DNA of 64,000 bases, from positions 434,001 to 498,000 of the forward strand of contig NZ_CP068418.1 in the NCBI RefSeq assembly GCF_019873825.1, written 5' to 3'. The stretch comes from Mycoplasma sp. E35C. Its GTDB lineage: Bacteria; Bacillota_I; Bacilli_A; Mycoplasmatales; Mycoplasmoidaceae. A model generated the notes under the pieces. That model did not search any database. It saw nothing but the letters and a program-made list of their open reading frames with translations, and was not told the DNA's origin. Position numbers and translations under genes: made by a program. This document shows positions 9,176-21,540 of the stretch, piece by piece; positions within the stretch are counted from its first letter, which is position 1, and each line of letters begins with the position of its first letter.

Positions 9176-10879
9176 ATGAAGAAAAAAATTTTACATAAAT
9201 TAATCACCACATTTTCATTTGTTAGCTTTTCTTCATTAGTGCTGTCTTCTTGTGTTAATGTGGAATCTATTAAAGCTGGAACAGAACCTCCAAGCGATAC
9301 CGATAAAAACAAAGGAGGTGGTGATAATGTTAATAAACCAATCAATGGTTCTCCTAATGATCAAACACCGCCAGCTGATAAAACAGGTCCAGTAACTGAT
9401 TTTGAATTAGGTGATCAACCACATGATTTTGATAGAGAAATAGAAGAAGTTCAAACGTATTTAGATTCTTTAAATGAAGAGTCGTTTAAATTAGTTCAAT
9501 CTAAAGATAATGATCAAGAATTAGATAAATCTCAAACAGATGTTGATCAAGTTACAAGTGAAAACTTTAAATTAGTTAATGCTAGTTCTAATAGTCCAGA
9601 AGGTTGAAAATCAAGCTATGCTCTGACAACAAGTCAACAAAATGCAACAGTTACATTAACTGTTAGCCTTCAGAAAGAATCAGTAACATTACAATCACAA
9701 AGAATTACTTTTAGCGGATTTAAACAAATTAGCCAGACAATTTCAAGTAGTTTGATTACTGATGTAAAAGTTGGTGAGAAAGATCATCAAACTGATCAAA
9801 AAGCATTAGACTTAGGAAGTGCTGAATTTAAAACTCTTGTTGATTTGAATAAACAAGAATCATCAAGTCCTAACGCAACAACATTAGGATTAACCGAAGG
9901 ATTACTTAAATCATTTAATGATAACGGTGTTAATAAAGATAAAATCCAATCAGTTTTAAGCTCAAGTCCAAAAGCTCAAAAAGAAAATTTCTACATCATA
10001 GGTAAAGCTAAAGTAGAAAACGCATGAAAAAATGAAGGCGATTTCCATGTTAATTTCTACCTAACACCAAAAGAAAATGAAAAGCTTTATTTAGGAATAA
10101 AGAATACAGACCTTAAATTAGAAATTCCAGGAATTTTAATTAAAGACATTATTCCTGATGATTTAGAACTTACAATTAGTAAATTAAAAGATAATATTGC
10201 TCAATTTGATGCTAGCCAACAATCAAATCTAGAAGCGTATAAAAACCTTATTAATTCTGAAGCTGATAGTTCAAAATATCGATTTAATGAATCTACTCAA
10301 AGATTAACATTTACAACCGATGCTGGATCTACATTTAGAATTAACCCACTTCAAATTCCTTATATTGAACAAAAAAATAATCACAAAATTTTATTCAAAG
10401 TTAGATATATCTTTGATGGTCAAAAAGTTAATTACGACTTCTGAAGAACAAAAGTTAGATACAAGAAAATAGTAAGAGATAATAACTTAACTTCAGAAGC
10501 AATATCAAGTTCAGAATTAAATAACAACGATAATTTAATGAATTTCTATAACAATAACACGAATGGTAACGTGGATACTGATAGTAAATTCTTCTGAACT
10601 GGAACCTACTATTCAATTACTGACAATAATGTGGATAGCACAGATACTGAAATCTGAGGTGACCAAAATAAAGATAATGGTGATGGTGTTTATCAAATGG
10701 TTAACTGAAAAGCTAATTCAAACAGCAACAACCGTGATGAATTAATGGACTCAAATAAAGATGAGGCATCAAACTACATTCTATACACAAGAATTGGGTA
10801 TAACAAAGAAAATGCTGACTCATTTGCACACTACTGACCAAAAACACTAACAATTCTTCACATTAATAACAAAAAATAA
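9176..10879 (+). CDS. Large surface lipoprotein, probably phase-variable
   Basis: This 567-residue protein (ATG 9176) begins with a lipoprotein signal: a basic MKKK start, a hydrophobic core and the lipobox VLSSC near residue 26. The mature part opens with a Gly/Pro/Asp-rich linker (GTEPPSD, NKGGGDN, NDQTPP). A folded, mostly polar domain follows, with many beta-type alternations, and there is no second membrane segment. A GTG start at 9158 in the same frame is possible but would put residues before the signal. The linker resembles that of the lipoprotein at 42723-43508. Expression is probably tied to the A17 tract upstream. The molecular target is unknown; surface exposure is inferred from the lipobox. 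Confidence 0.8.
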
Positions 10880-10910
10880 ACTAGATTAAATTCCAAACTT
10901 AAATAAAAAT

Positions 10911-10938
10911 ATAAGGACCATTAAGGTCCTTATTTTTT
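10911..10938 (+). terminator. Rho-independent terminator after the lipoprotein
   Basis: ATAAGGACC (10911-10919) pairs with GGTCCTTAT (10925-10933), followed by six T. It lies 31 bases after the lipoprotein stop. Confidence 0.85.
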
Positions 10939-10957
10939 GCATATAATCTTCTATAAA

Positions 10958-10992
10958 ATAAAAAAATCTTACCCAATTGCAATGGGTAAGAT
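10958..10992 (-). terminator. Rho-independent terminator of tRNA-Thr
   Basis: ATCTTACCCA (10966-10975) pairs with TGGGTAAGAT (10983-10992), with a U-run on the minus strand, 26 bases past the tRNA 3' end. Confidence 0.85.
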
Positions 10993-11018
10993 CATATAAA
11001 AAATCTCTAAATTATTAA

Positions 11019-11092
11019 TGGTGCCGAATACGAGAATTGAACTTGTCTCTGATGCTTACCATGCATCTGTTTTACCACTAAACTAATTCGGC
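11019..11092 (-). tRNA. tRNA-Thr (anticodon GGT)
   Basis: This is a 74-nt cloverleaf with CCA encoded. The acceptor GCCGAAT pairs with ATTCGGC. The D-arm has GTTT/AAAC around AGTGGTA. The anticodon stem GATGC/GCATC encloses the loop ATGGTAA with GGT at 11058-11060. The T-loop is TTCAATT. It reads ACC and ACU codons. Its own terminator lies just downstream. Confidence 0.9.
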
Positions 11093-11131
11093 ATAACTAA
11101 ATAATTATACCTAAATAAAACTAATAACGAC

Positions 11132-11854
11132 TTACAATCTTACGTTATTAAATACCAAATAATCTTGTTCAATGATATTTTGCTTATGAGTTGAAAGATC
11201 TGATTGATCCATAATTTTATTTTTAAGCTCGCTATCAATCAAATCTGAGATTTGGTAATGTTCTCTATTTAAAATGCTTAAAACCCTCTCAGAGCCCTTC
11301 CCTGTCGCTTTAGGAGTGTATTTTAAGATAGTTCTTGATTGTCAATCAGAATTTTCTGATTTTAATTCATCAAGTGAACTGTATTTCTTGCTTTTAAAGT
11401 TGGAAATATCAAAGTTGGAATAGATCTTAGCAACCAAATGGTTATCTTGATTAAGATAAACTGGAAAAAACTGAATGTTGGTTATTGTGTAATTGATCGT
11501 AATTACAACTTTGCCATCTTTGGTTTCACCATTAATTGTATTTGTTCTTATCCCTGAATTTTGATCATTAAAATAAACTACACTATGAAAAGTTGAATAT
11601 CCTAATAGTGTGCTGATGGCTGAAAAAGGATTTTGGGATTTGTATTTATTTTCAAAATAATCAGCATATGGTTTTAATGTTTTATTGTTATCAAAGTATT
11701 GATTAGTTATTACTTTAGCTTGTTCAAAGGTTGTTATTTGATTGGTATCTGGTTTTGAGTTTGAACATGCTGATAAGACGGTTGGAATTAAAAATAATCC
11801 TGATAAGTTTAAAGCAATAACTTTAAAGCTAAATCGTTTTTTTGATAACTTCAT
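11132..11854 (-). CDS. Lipoprotein of unknown function
   Basis: A 240-residue protein with ATG at 11854 and a single UGA-Trp in the tail. The signal peptide ends in the lipobox VLSAC near residue 30, so it should be lipid-anchored on the cell surface. The mature part is polar with FEQAKVITNQYFDNN near residue 43 and alternating strands (VVITINYTITNIQFFPVYL). It has no Pro/Gly linker, unlike the other two lipoproteins in the window. No family is recognised. It is followed on the same strand by the tRNA-Thr gene. Confidence 0.75.
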
Positions 11855-12212
11855 TTGTTAATTTTTATTGATTATTTGCTTAATTATAAAACATAAGAAT
11901 TTATAAAAAATTAATTAGAAACCACTATTAAAAATAATAGTTTTTACTTCCTTATTATATAAAGAGAGGATTTTAGCTAGTTTTAAATAGATATTTTTTA
12001 AGCACTTTTTTAATTCAACACACTTGCTTTTTTTGTTTAGAAACAAAAAATCAAAGCGATTAAACCATAAATCTAATAAGTTTTATTCTGATGAGTAAAA
12101 AAGTTTAAAAATCTTAATAATATAAATAATATTATTAACAAAAATTGTGGTTTTAAAACTGTTGAAAACAAGCTTTTAGCTCATTAAAATATTTGTAATT
12201 AGCATTCGAATT
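11855..12212. other. Divergent intergenic region
   Basis: It separates the minus-strand lipoprotein from the plus-strand surface protein and holds no gene. A small inverted repeat ACTATT/AATAGT lies near 11922-11941, and several TATAAT-like boxes could serve either side; none is decisive. Confidence 0.4.
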
Positions 12213-14660
12213 ATGAAACTAAAACGCATCAATAAAAAAACTTTTTTAACCACATTAACAACATTACCATTACTTAGTCTTGGTGGTGTAGCATTAAGTG
12301 GTGTTACTTCTTGAAATAACGATCAATCAAGCTTTATTTTAAGCAATCATGAAGCTAGTGCTGTTAGTAATACTGATAAAAAAGTCTTAAAGAAATGAGA
12401 TAACAATCTAGAAAAATACAGCAAAATTGATAATGATAGAACTTTATTTTTAGGTAAAAACTTCCTAAGATTAAACAATAGCGTTGTATTTGATACTAAC
12501 CAAAAGAAATTGGTGCAAAAAACAACAATTGGTGTTTATGATGAACTAAACAACCAATTACAAGCTATCGAATTATCAAACGATTACAAACAACTATATT
12601 TTATTGATGATAATGATCCTTCTAAGGGTTTTGTAGTTTCAGATGATCAAAATAATGCTATTTACTACCCAATTGATATCAACGCTGGATTAATTGATAA
12701 AAACAATGCGTGATCAGTAAAAACTGCAGAAGCTGCAATCAATGTTGCTGCTTACCAAACAACACTTAGTGATGATGATAACAACTTATTAAATAAAGCT
12801 CGTATTGTTAGCTTTTCAGTAGTTAATAACAAATTAAAAGTTGTTGTTTATAACCAAAATGGTAGCTTTGAAGTTGAAAACATTCCAGACATCAACAAAG
12901 CATTTAAAAAAGTTAAGGTTGTTAAATCATTCTCAATTAATGGTGCGTTGTTTGCTGGATTAAACTTCTTTGATGAAGATAATCACTTAATTGGATCACA
13001 AATCATTAATATTAAAAATGGTTTCTATATTAATGGTGGTGCTAGTTTTGATATCAACCGTCAAATCAATGCGATGGTTTATGATGCAGAACACAATGCA
13101 ATCTATGTTCAATATCACTTCATAAATGAAAACACAACAAGAATGTGATATTACTCAATTTCACCAACTGATCAGTTTGGTCAAATTGGCACAATTCCTA
13201 ATGAAAATTATTTTTCAGACCTAATTTATATTAAAGGTGAAGGGATTGTTGGTGTTAATAAACAAAAAAGTAATTTAACTTTATACCCATTCCAAAAAGA
13301 TCGCATTTTAGCTGCTCCAACATTTAAAGATGTTGCTTCAAGTTATACTAATGACTTCTTTAAGATTAATTCAGATAAAGTAACTAACATTATCTTTGAT
13401 CAAAAAAACCAAAAGTTTAATGTCTTTTATAATGACAATATTTATACTGATGGTTTAGTTTCATTTAGTCTTAATGATTTCAAAAACAAATCAGATGTTT
13501 ATCAATCAATTGTTCCTGTTTATGTTGATGAAGTTAAATTAATTGATGAAATGAACAAAGCTAGCTGACAACAAAGCTTTGCTTCAATCTATGCTAAAAA
13601 TAATTTCAATGATGACTTTAAGAGTTTTTTAGTAATTCCTGAATTTTATAAAAATCTAGAAACTCAATCAAAATTAGCACAAGATCATAATTGAAACTTA
13701 TCATACCAAGCTGATGAAAATGAAGGTTTAATTAATTTAAAACTGAAATTAAAATACGAAGACAGAACATTAGATTTATTAGATCGTAATATTTTTGGTT
13801 TTGAAAATGTTAATGTTGATGACATTAAAATTAATTACAACAAACTATCACCATTACTAAATAAAACACCAACTGAAATCAAACACTTATTAAGTGAAGA
13901 AAGAACTAAAGAAGCAACCAAACAAGCAATTTTTGATCTATATGGATTTGATTTAAAATACAAACAATTACCATTTGATGTCAAAATTAAAGATAGTTCA
14001 GTATTAGGCGATATTAACTTCGAATTTAGTTTTTTAACGATTAAAAACAATAAGATTACTGCTAACTTTAAACAAAATGATTTAGTGCAAAAAGACGCAT
14101 TAATTACAGCAAATTCAACAAATAATGATGGTTTATTAACCTTTAATAATAACTTCAAATTATCAGTTGAACGTTGATTTATTCCAGTAGTATTAATTGC
14201 TGTGATCTTGGGAATTTTATCAATTGCTGCAATCATCTATTTTGCAATCATTCAAAGAAAATATCCAAAACTATTCGCTAACTTAAAACACAAAATCATC
14301 GCTTTAAATCCAAGTGCTAACTACAATTCAAACAATCAAGATAATTATGTAGTTAGTGATCAACTAAAACAAAAGATTAAAAAAGATCTTGATTACAAAC
14401 CAACCAAGGAGATTAAATTAAAAGCAAAACCAAAAAATAAACCCTTTGACAAATTAATCAATAACATTAAAATAAGTAGAGCAAAGAAAGATTTAGAAAT
14501 CAATAAAACAAAAGAGATCTTAATCGAAGATAAGCACACAACATCAAACACATACAAAACAACAAACAAGGCGGCAACGATTGACATCTTCCATCAAAAG
14601 ATGGCACGAGATGAATTGAGTTGAAACCCTGAAATTAAATTAACAAAACAAATTGCATAA
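12213..14660 (+). CDS. Large membrane-anchored surface protein
   Basis: This 815-residue protein (ATG 12213) has an N-terminal hydrophobic signal (TLTTLPLLSLGGVALSGV) without a lipobox Cys. About 640 polar residues follow, rich in beta-type alternation. Near residue 655 comes a single membrane helix (FIPVVLIAVILGILSIAAIIYFA), then about 130 strongly basic residues (KIKKDLDYKPTK, KAKPKNK). The topology is therefore ectodomain-helix-cytosolic basic tail. Strands such as KIVSFSVVNNKLKVVVY-type repeats suggest a propeller- or jelly-roll-like fold, but no family is recognised. hup starts 17 bases downstream and may share the transcript. An adhesin or scaffold role is only a guess from topology. 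Confidence 0.75.
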
Positions 14661-14677
14661 ACTAAAATATATATACT

Positions 14678-14977
14678 ATGGCAAAGATTAAAACACTAAC
14701 AGCTGCTGAATACATTAAAGAAATCGCAGACCAAACTGATTTAAACGTTCAAGACATTAGATTAGTTATTAATTCATTACAAAACGTTTTAGCTAAAGAA
14801 TTAGCTACAACTGGTGAAGTAAGATTATTTGATATTGGTAAATTCAAAGTTAAAACAACTGCTGCAAGAACTGGAATTAATCCAAAAACTAAAGAAAAAA
14901 TCCAAATTCCAGAAGGTAAGAAATTAAAAGTTACCATCTCAAAAATCCTAAACGATAAAGTTTTTGGTGAAAAATAA
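14678..14977 (+). CDS. hup: HU-family DNA-binding protein
   Basis: This 99-residue protein is of typical HU length. The N-terminal helices are followed by the beta-arm signature VRLFDIGKFKVKTTAARTGINPKTKEKI, where the (I/L)NP tip intercalates into DNA. It organises the nucleoid as a dimer. It lies 17 bases after the surface protein and is followed by a strong terminator and then topoisomerase IV genes. Confidence 0.93.
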   Translation: MAKIKTLTAAEYIKEIADQTDLNVQDIRLVINSLQNVLAKELATTGEVRLFDIGKFKVKTTAARTGINPKTKEKIQIPEGKKLKVTISKILNDKVFGEK

Positions 14978-14995
14978 TCAATCTTAATCTTTTAT

Positions 14996-15034
14996 AATAC
15001 TTTTAATGAGCTAATCATTAAAAGTATTTTGTTA
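14996..15034 (+). terminator. Rho-independent terminator after hup
   Basis: A 14-bp stem: AATACTTTTAATGA (14996-15009) pairs with TCATTAAAAGTATT (15015-15028), followed by T-rich sequence. Confidence 0.85.
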
Positions 15035-15050
15035 TTTATATAAGTAATTT

Positions 15051-16955
15051 ATGGCATCTAACTACAATGAAGGTAATATAAAAGTTCTTAAAGGACTAGA
15101 ACCAGTAAGAAAACGTCCAGGGATGTATATTGGTTCAACTGATATTAGAGGATTGCACCACTTAGTGTGGGAGTTGTTTGATAATGCCGTAGATGAAGCA
15201 TTAAATGGCTCAGCTAACAAGATTGAAGTAATTCATAAAGCTGATGGATCGATTGTTGTATCTGACAATGGTCGGGGGATTCCTGTTGGTAAAAATCCAA
15301 GCACAAAATTATCAACAGTTGATACGGTTTATACAATATTGCATGCTGGTGGAAAATTTGATGATCAGGCTTATAAAGTATCAGGTGGTTTGCACGGAGT
15401 TGGGGCATCTGTAGTTAATGCTTTATCATCAAAATTAATTGTTGTTGTTCATCGTGATGGTGGCATGTATCAATCAATTTATGGCAATGGTGGTGAGATC
15501 ATTCAACCATTAAAAAAGATTGAAAAATCAACCAAACACGGAACAACCGTGCAATTTTGACCAGACAAAACAATCTTTAAAAATACGCAATTTAATTCTT
15601 CAATTATTAAAGAACGATTGCACGAATCATCATTCTTATTCAAAGGTTTAAAGATTGTTTTTATTGATGAAAACAATCCAGAATTATCACAAACATTTAT
15701 TGCCAAAGATGGAATTTTAGAATACATCACTTATATCAATGAAAATAAGAAGGTTATTTCTAAATTAGTGCCATTTAAGGGTGAATATGAACGCATTGAA
15801 GTTGATGGTTGTTTGCAATATACTGACAATGAATCTGAGATCATCGTATCATTTGCTAACTCAGTAAAAACCAATGAAGGTGGAAGTCATGAAAATGGTT
15901 TTAAACAAGCAATGATTGAAACGATTAATGATTATTCTAAGAAATACAAACTAATTAATCAAAAAGATAAGGGCTTTGATTGAAGTGATATCAAAGAAGG
16001 GCTTAATGTTGTTTTAAGTGTTAAGGTTCCTGAAAAAATTATTGCTTATGAAGGTCAAACTAAAAACAAATTATTTACCCAAGAAGCAAAGAATGCAGTT
16101 TATAAAATTCTAAGCCAGCAATTGTTTTATTTCTTAGAAGAAAATAAAGCTGACGCAAAGCAATTAATTGATCGTTTTAAATTAATTAAAGAAGCTAAAG
16201 AAGCAGCTAAAAAAGCCAAAGAAAATACCAAGAAATTAAAGAGTGCTAAAACTGAACGGGTGTTGTATGGAAAACTTACTCCAGCACAACAAAAAAAACC
16301 AGAATTAAATGAGATCTTTTTAGTCGAAGGTGACTCAGCGGGCGGGACTGCTAAATCTGGTCGTGACAAGCGTTTTCAGGCAATTTTACCACTGCGTGGT
16401 AAAGTGGTTAACGTAGAAAAATCACGCTTACAAGATTTATTAAAAAATGAAGAAATTTTATCAATTATTACCTGTTTAGGTTGTGGGATTGGTAATAACT
16501 TCAACATTAAAAATTTAAAGTATCACAAGATCATTATTATGACCGATGCTGATACTGATGGTGCGCATATTCAGGTTTTATTATTAACGTTCTTTTATCG
16601 TTATATGCGTGAATTGATCGAACAAGGAAAGGTTTATATTGCACTAGCTCCACTTTATAAAATAAGTGCAAAAAACTCATCAAAATCAGCATTTGCTTGG
16701 GATGATTACCAACTTAATGAATTCAAAGAAAAATTCGGTTCATCATACGAAGTGCAACGTTATAAAGGTTTGGGTGAAATGAATTCTGAACAGTTATGAC
16801 AAACAACAATGGATCCAGCCAAACGCCAATTAATTCAAGTATCAATTGAAAATGCCGTTCAAGCTGAAAGAAAAGTAGCCATCTTAATGGGTGAAGACGC
16901 AGCGATTCGTAAGAATTGAATTAATGAAAATGTTGATTTTAGTGTGGAAGAATAA
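15051..16955 (+). CDS. parE: DNA topoisomerase IV subunit B
   Basis: This 634-residue ATPase subunit decatenates daughter chromosomes together with ParC. It has the GHKL ATP-binding motifs [12 protein letters not shown] near residue 18, [10 protein letters not shown] (catalytic Glu, Asn for Mg), DNGRGIPVG and [14 protein letters not shown]. The Toprim part has [30 protein letters not shown] and [11 protein letters not shown]. The [15 protein letters not shown] end is present. ParE rather than GyrB is supported by LTPAQxKxPELNEIF before EGDSAGG and by the adjacent ParC. It overlaps parC by one base (TAATG), so the two are co-translated. Confidence 0.9.
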
Positions 16956-19345
16956 TGGATAAAAAAAGAATATTTAAAAAAGATCTTGATGACATTATGT
17001 CATTGAGTTTTGGGCGATATGCTAAATACATCATTCAAGAACGTGCATTGCCTGATATCCGTGATGGTTTAAAGCCAGTGCAAAGAAGAGTATTATACGG
17101 GATGTATAATTTAGGTTTGTATTACAACAAACCCTACCGTAAAGCTGCTGCTACGGTTGGTGAAGTAATCGGGAAATTTCACCCACACGGTGATTCATCA
17201 ATTTATGAAGCGCTTGTACGTATGACGCAAAGTTGAAAAAACAACATCCCTTTAATTGACATGCAAGGGAATAATGGTTCAATTGATGGTGATAATGCTG
17301 CTGCGATGCGTTATACCGAAGCGCGTTTGTCTCAATATGGGAACATCATGCTAGATAATATTCATAAAGACACTGTTGTTTTTATGAATAACTTTGATGA
17401 TAGTGAAGTTGAACCAACTATTTTACCAAGCTTATTACCTAACTTATTAGTAAACGGATCAACCGGAATTGCTGCTGGGTATGCGACCAACATTCCGCCA
17501 TTTAATTTAAAAGAATTGATTGATGTTATTATTTTAAGAATTGATTCACCTAACTGTAAGTTAGATTCAATTCTTAAAATTATGCCAGGACCAGATTTTC
17601 CTACTGGTGGAATTATTTTAGATGATGACGGGATTAGAAATGCTTATCTAACAGGTAAAGGTAAGATTGTTATTCGTGCTAATATTGTTACTGAAAACAA
17701 TAATTTAATTATTACCGACATTCCATTTGAAACTAATAAATCAAATATTATTCGTGCGATTGAAGAAATTATTGAAGCTAATAAATTACCACAACTAATT
17801 GAAGTTCGTGATGAATCTGACCGTTTTGGTATTCGTATTTTACTTGAAACTAATACGAAGGATCAAAAAGTAATTGAAACGATTAAAAACTACTTATACA
17901 AATACACACAATTACAGATCAATTACAACTTTAACCATGTTGTTATTGATCATAAAAAACCAATTCAAATGTCAATTTTTAACTATCTAGATAGTTATTT
18001 AAATCACGCATATACTGTGTTGCGTAATGGTATTAATTTTGATCTTAAAAAAGATTTAAAACGTCTAGAAATCATTAATGGTTTAATTAAAGCTACAAGC
18101 ATTATTGATCAAATCGTTGCCATCATTAAAAAATCAGTTGATAAACAAGATGCAATTAATAATTTAATGGCTAAATATGGTTTTAGTCACCTACAAGCTG
18201 ATGCAATTGTTTCTTTACGACTTTATCGTTTAACTAATACGGATGTTGTTTTATTAAAAGAAGAAAAACAAAGTCTAGATGAAAGAATTAAAGCTCATAA
18301 GATTTTATTAAATGACCAAAATGCTTTAAACCAACATTTAAAAGAAATCTTGAGGGGTTATAAGAAGTTATTTAATACTAAACGTAGATCAGTAATTGGT
18401 GGTAATATTGAAAAAATTGTCATCGATGAAACTGAAATCATCGAGAAAAAACAACTTTATGTTGCATGTTCAACTGATGGCTTAATCAAGAGTTTAGCTT
18501 ATGATAATTACAAAAACTTAAACCTAGCAACATTAAAGATTAAACAAGATGATAGCTTGGCTGATTTAATTAAAGTTAATTCACTAAACAAGATTGCTTT
18601 GATTACTAATTATGGTAATGTTGTTGTCATTAATGCGCACAAAATTAAAGAAGCAAAACCACGTGAAATTGGTATGGATATCAACGAATTAACGACAATT
18701 AAAGATAATGAAAAAATCGTTAAATTAATCGAAATAACCAACCAAAATCAACAAATTGTTTTATTGTCAAAACTAGGAATGATTAAGAAAATTTCTAGTG
18801 CTGATTTAAACCAAATTAAATCAACTAAACCAACTGTTTGTATGAGCTTAAAAGATGATGATGAATTAATTTCAGCCAACATCATCAACGATGTGAAATC
18901 TGAAATCGTTTTAGTTACTAAAAATGCTTATGTATTAAGATTCTTAATTGATGAAGTAAGCACAACTGGGCTTAAATCAATGGGAGTAAGAGCAATTAAA
19001 TTAAAAAATGATGATTACTTAGTAAGTTTTGATGAAATCAAAACTTCAACTGATCAGTTGTTATTAATTAAAAATCGTCAATTAAAAAAACTTAAAGTTT
19101 CTTTAATTGAACCACAAGCAAGAGCCACTCAAGGTAAGAACTTAAATACAACTAAAAATAAACAACCACTAATTGGTGCTTATTTATTAAACCAAAATCA
19201 ACTAAGTTTATATGGTCAAAATCTTGATCATGAACTTATCAATTTAGAATTAGATAAATTAGCTATGGGTAATTTATCTTCTGATTATGTTAATTTAAAT
19301 CAAGAGTATAAATCCTTCTTTTTAAACCGATTAAATAATGAATAA
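16955..19345 (+). CDS. parC: DNA topoisomerase IV subunit A
   Basis: This 796-residue subunit cuts and rejoins [30 protein letters not shown] and [19 protein letters not shown] at the N-terminus are ParC-type; GyrA has [27 protein letters not shown] is also ParC-type. The catalytic Tyr is in [12 protein letters not shown] near residue 118. The C-terminal domain lacks the GyrA box QRRGGKG. The quinolone-determining positions show [11 protein letters not shown] with Ser and Glu in the usual places. One UGA-Trp (17234) splits the frame. The next gene overlaps by 8 bases. Confidence 0.9.
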
Positions 19346-20435
19346 GAAATGTCAGGGTTGTGGTAATTTTTTATCAGACAACATTAATGATTTAGGTTAT
19401 TGTGTTGATCTAAATCGCTTTAATTTATGCAAACGTTGTTTTCAATTCAAGCACTATAAAAAAATTGATGATGTTAAAAGCGTTGTCAAGGCTGATATTG
19501 ATCAATATTTAAATAGCCTAGATTTGTCCAAACACTGCGTTTTTTATCTCGTTGATCCGACTAATTTCATCTTTGATCTAACGATGATCAAAACCTTAAA
19601 TAAGGCTGATAATTTTTATTTAATCTTCAATAAGATTGATTATTTGGCTAAAAAGAACAATCTAGATTTAATTAAAAACCAGTTATTATTAAACCTAAAA
19701 GACAATGACATTATCTTAAAACCTGAACAGGTTTTATTTAATTCGATTTATCTTTCTTATGATTTAAAAAAGATTGATTTTTTAATTAAAAAAGCTCATA
19801 AAAAACATAAAAAAACGATCTTTTTAGGTCAATCAAATGTTGGTAAATCTTCGTTAATTAATAAGATTTTAAAGCTAAATGATATTGATAAAAAACAATA
19901 CTTAACAACATCACCATATTTAAATACAACATTGCAAATTAACCAAATTAAAAAGCGTGAGTTTTGCTTATTAGATACCCCTGGTTATTTGGATGAATCA
20001 AGTGGTTTATATCAATTAGATCCTAAACGCATTAAGCGTTTAGTATCACAACAATGAAAGAATCCTGTCACTTATCAAATTACATCTGATCAAGTATTTT
20101 ATTGCGAAGATTTTATTAAACTTAAAGTTAAATTAGCACCAAACATTAATCGCACATCAATAACTTTTTATTGTCCAAGTGCTTTAAGAATTCACCGCAC
20201 ATCAATTAAAAATGAAAATATGATTGATCAAAAATTAAATCAAATTTTCACTGATCTAAAAGACTTTAATTACTTAACTAATGATAATCACAATCATTAC
20301 GAATTAAATGAAACAAAAAACAATTTATTAATCAACGGTATTGCTTTAATTAAATTTAATAAGGACATACAAGCAGTTGATATTTATCAAAAAAACAAAT
20401 TAGAATCATATTTATTAGAGCATTGTTTAATTTAG
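19338..20435 (+). CDS. Circularly permuted GTPase, YqeH-like ribosome assembly factor
   Basis: This 365-residue protein has an N-terminal zinc ribbon (CQGCG then CxRC within the first 36 residues) and a GTPase domain with permuted motif order. G4 FNKIDY (about residue 98) comes first, then G1 GQSNVGKSS (about 162) and G3 DTPGYLD (about 214). This order is typical of YqeH/YlqF-type GTPases that act in small-subunit ribosome assembly. The C-terminal region is the usual all-beta domain. It overlaps parC by 8 bases and precedes nadD by 4, the classical yqeH-nadD-yqeK neighbourhood of Firmicutes. Confidence 0.85.
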
Positions 20436-20439
20436 ATTT

Positions 20440-21540
20440 ATGAAACAAATAATTATTTTTGGTGGTAGTTTTAATCCGATTCACAACGGCCACATCAAGA
20501 TGGCTGAAAAAGCACTTGAACAAATAAAAGCTGATCGGGTTTATTTTGTGCCAACTTATCGTTCAACTTTTAAAGAACCATTTAAGGTTGGCGATAAACA
20601 TCGTAGATTGATGGTTAAAAATGCTGTTAAAGTTAATTCTAAATTCCATACGAGTTGGTATGAACTAAACAACAAAAATGACAAATCTTATTTAACAGTT
20701 CAATATTTTAAAAAGAAGTTTCCTGATGCTAAAATTTACTTCTTAATTGGTAGTGATAATTTAGAAAAATTCCACTTATGGGATGAAGCAGAACAAATAG
20801 CAAAAGATTGTCAGTTATTGTATTTTTCTCGCGATAACCAATATTTAGATCACAAAAACATTAAGAAGTTCAACTTCATAAAAATTGAAGGTGAAAACGT
20901 TGATATTTCATCAACTGAAATTAGAAAAGGGATTAAAGTTATTGGTTATATGGACCAAGCAAACATTGATTATATTAATGAAAATGGTTTGTATATTACT
21001 GATCGATTAGAACACTTCTTAAAAACTAAAAAACGTTATGATCATTGTTTAAGAGTTGGTAATTTAGCAAGACGATTTGCCCAACTAAATTATCCAAAGC
21101 AAGCACAGCGTGCTTATGTTGCTGGCTGTTATCACGACTTAGCCAAAGAATTAGATGAAACTACAATGGTTAATTATCGTAATAACTGAGATCGTTCTAC
21201 TCACCCAGAACCTTATAAAGAAGGTTTATCTTATCGAACCTTACATGGTTATGTAGGTGCTTGGATCTTAAAATACCAATTTGGATACAAAGACGATGAA
21301 TTGATTAATGCTGTGTATTATCACACAATTAAAAGTGATAATCCAACACCACTAGAAAAAATTGTTTATCTGGCTGATAAGTTAGAATACGAACGTGTTA
21401 ATCAGGATATTAATCGTTATTTCAAAATTAATAAGGCTAAAAATTTAGCTTATAAAAACATTGATAAAGCATTTGAATTAACTCAAAATGAAGTGCAAAA
21501 ATATTTTCAACTTTTTCAAAAACAAAGAGAAGATAAATAA
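20440..21540 (+). CDS. nadD: NadD-YqeK fusion: nicotinate-nucleotide adenylyltransferase with HD hydrolase
   Basis: This 366-residue fused enzyme adenylates nicotinate mononucleotide in NAD synthesis. The N-terminal half has GGSFNPIHNGHIKMA and VDISSTEIRKGI, the nucleotidyltransferase HxGH and ISSTxIR signatures. From about residue 195 the HD domain has RYDHCLRVG, GCYHDLAKEL, THPEP, LHGYVGA and ADKLEYER, as in YqeK, which cleaves diadenosine tetraphosphate. In many bacteria these are two adjacent genes; the fusion is known from mycoplasmas of the pneumoniae group. UGA at 21187 is Trp. The following gene overlaps. Confidence 0.9.

Noticed and set aside
9112-9345. Minus-strand frame across the lipoprotein start
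   Set aside because: Its Phe run is the A17 tract in reverse; it is a shadow of the lipoprotein signal region.
13835-14236. Minus-strand frame inside the large surface protein
   Set aside because: It overlaps clear coding sequence on the other strand and has no independent signal.
15051-19345. gyrB-gyrA assignment
   Set aside because: The A subunit has the ParC-type [18 protein letters not shown] and GNNGS and lacks the GyrA box, so the pair is topoisomerase IV.
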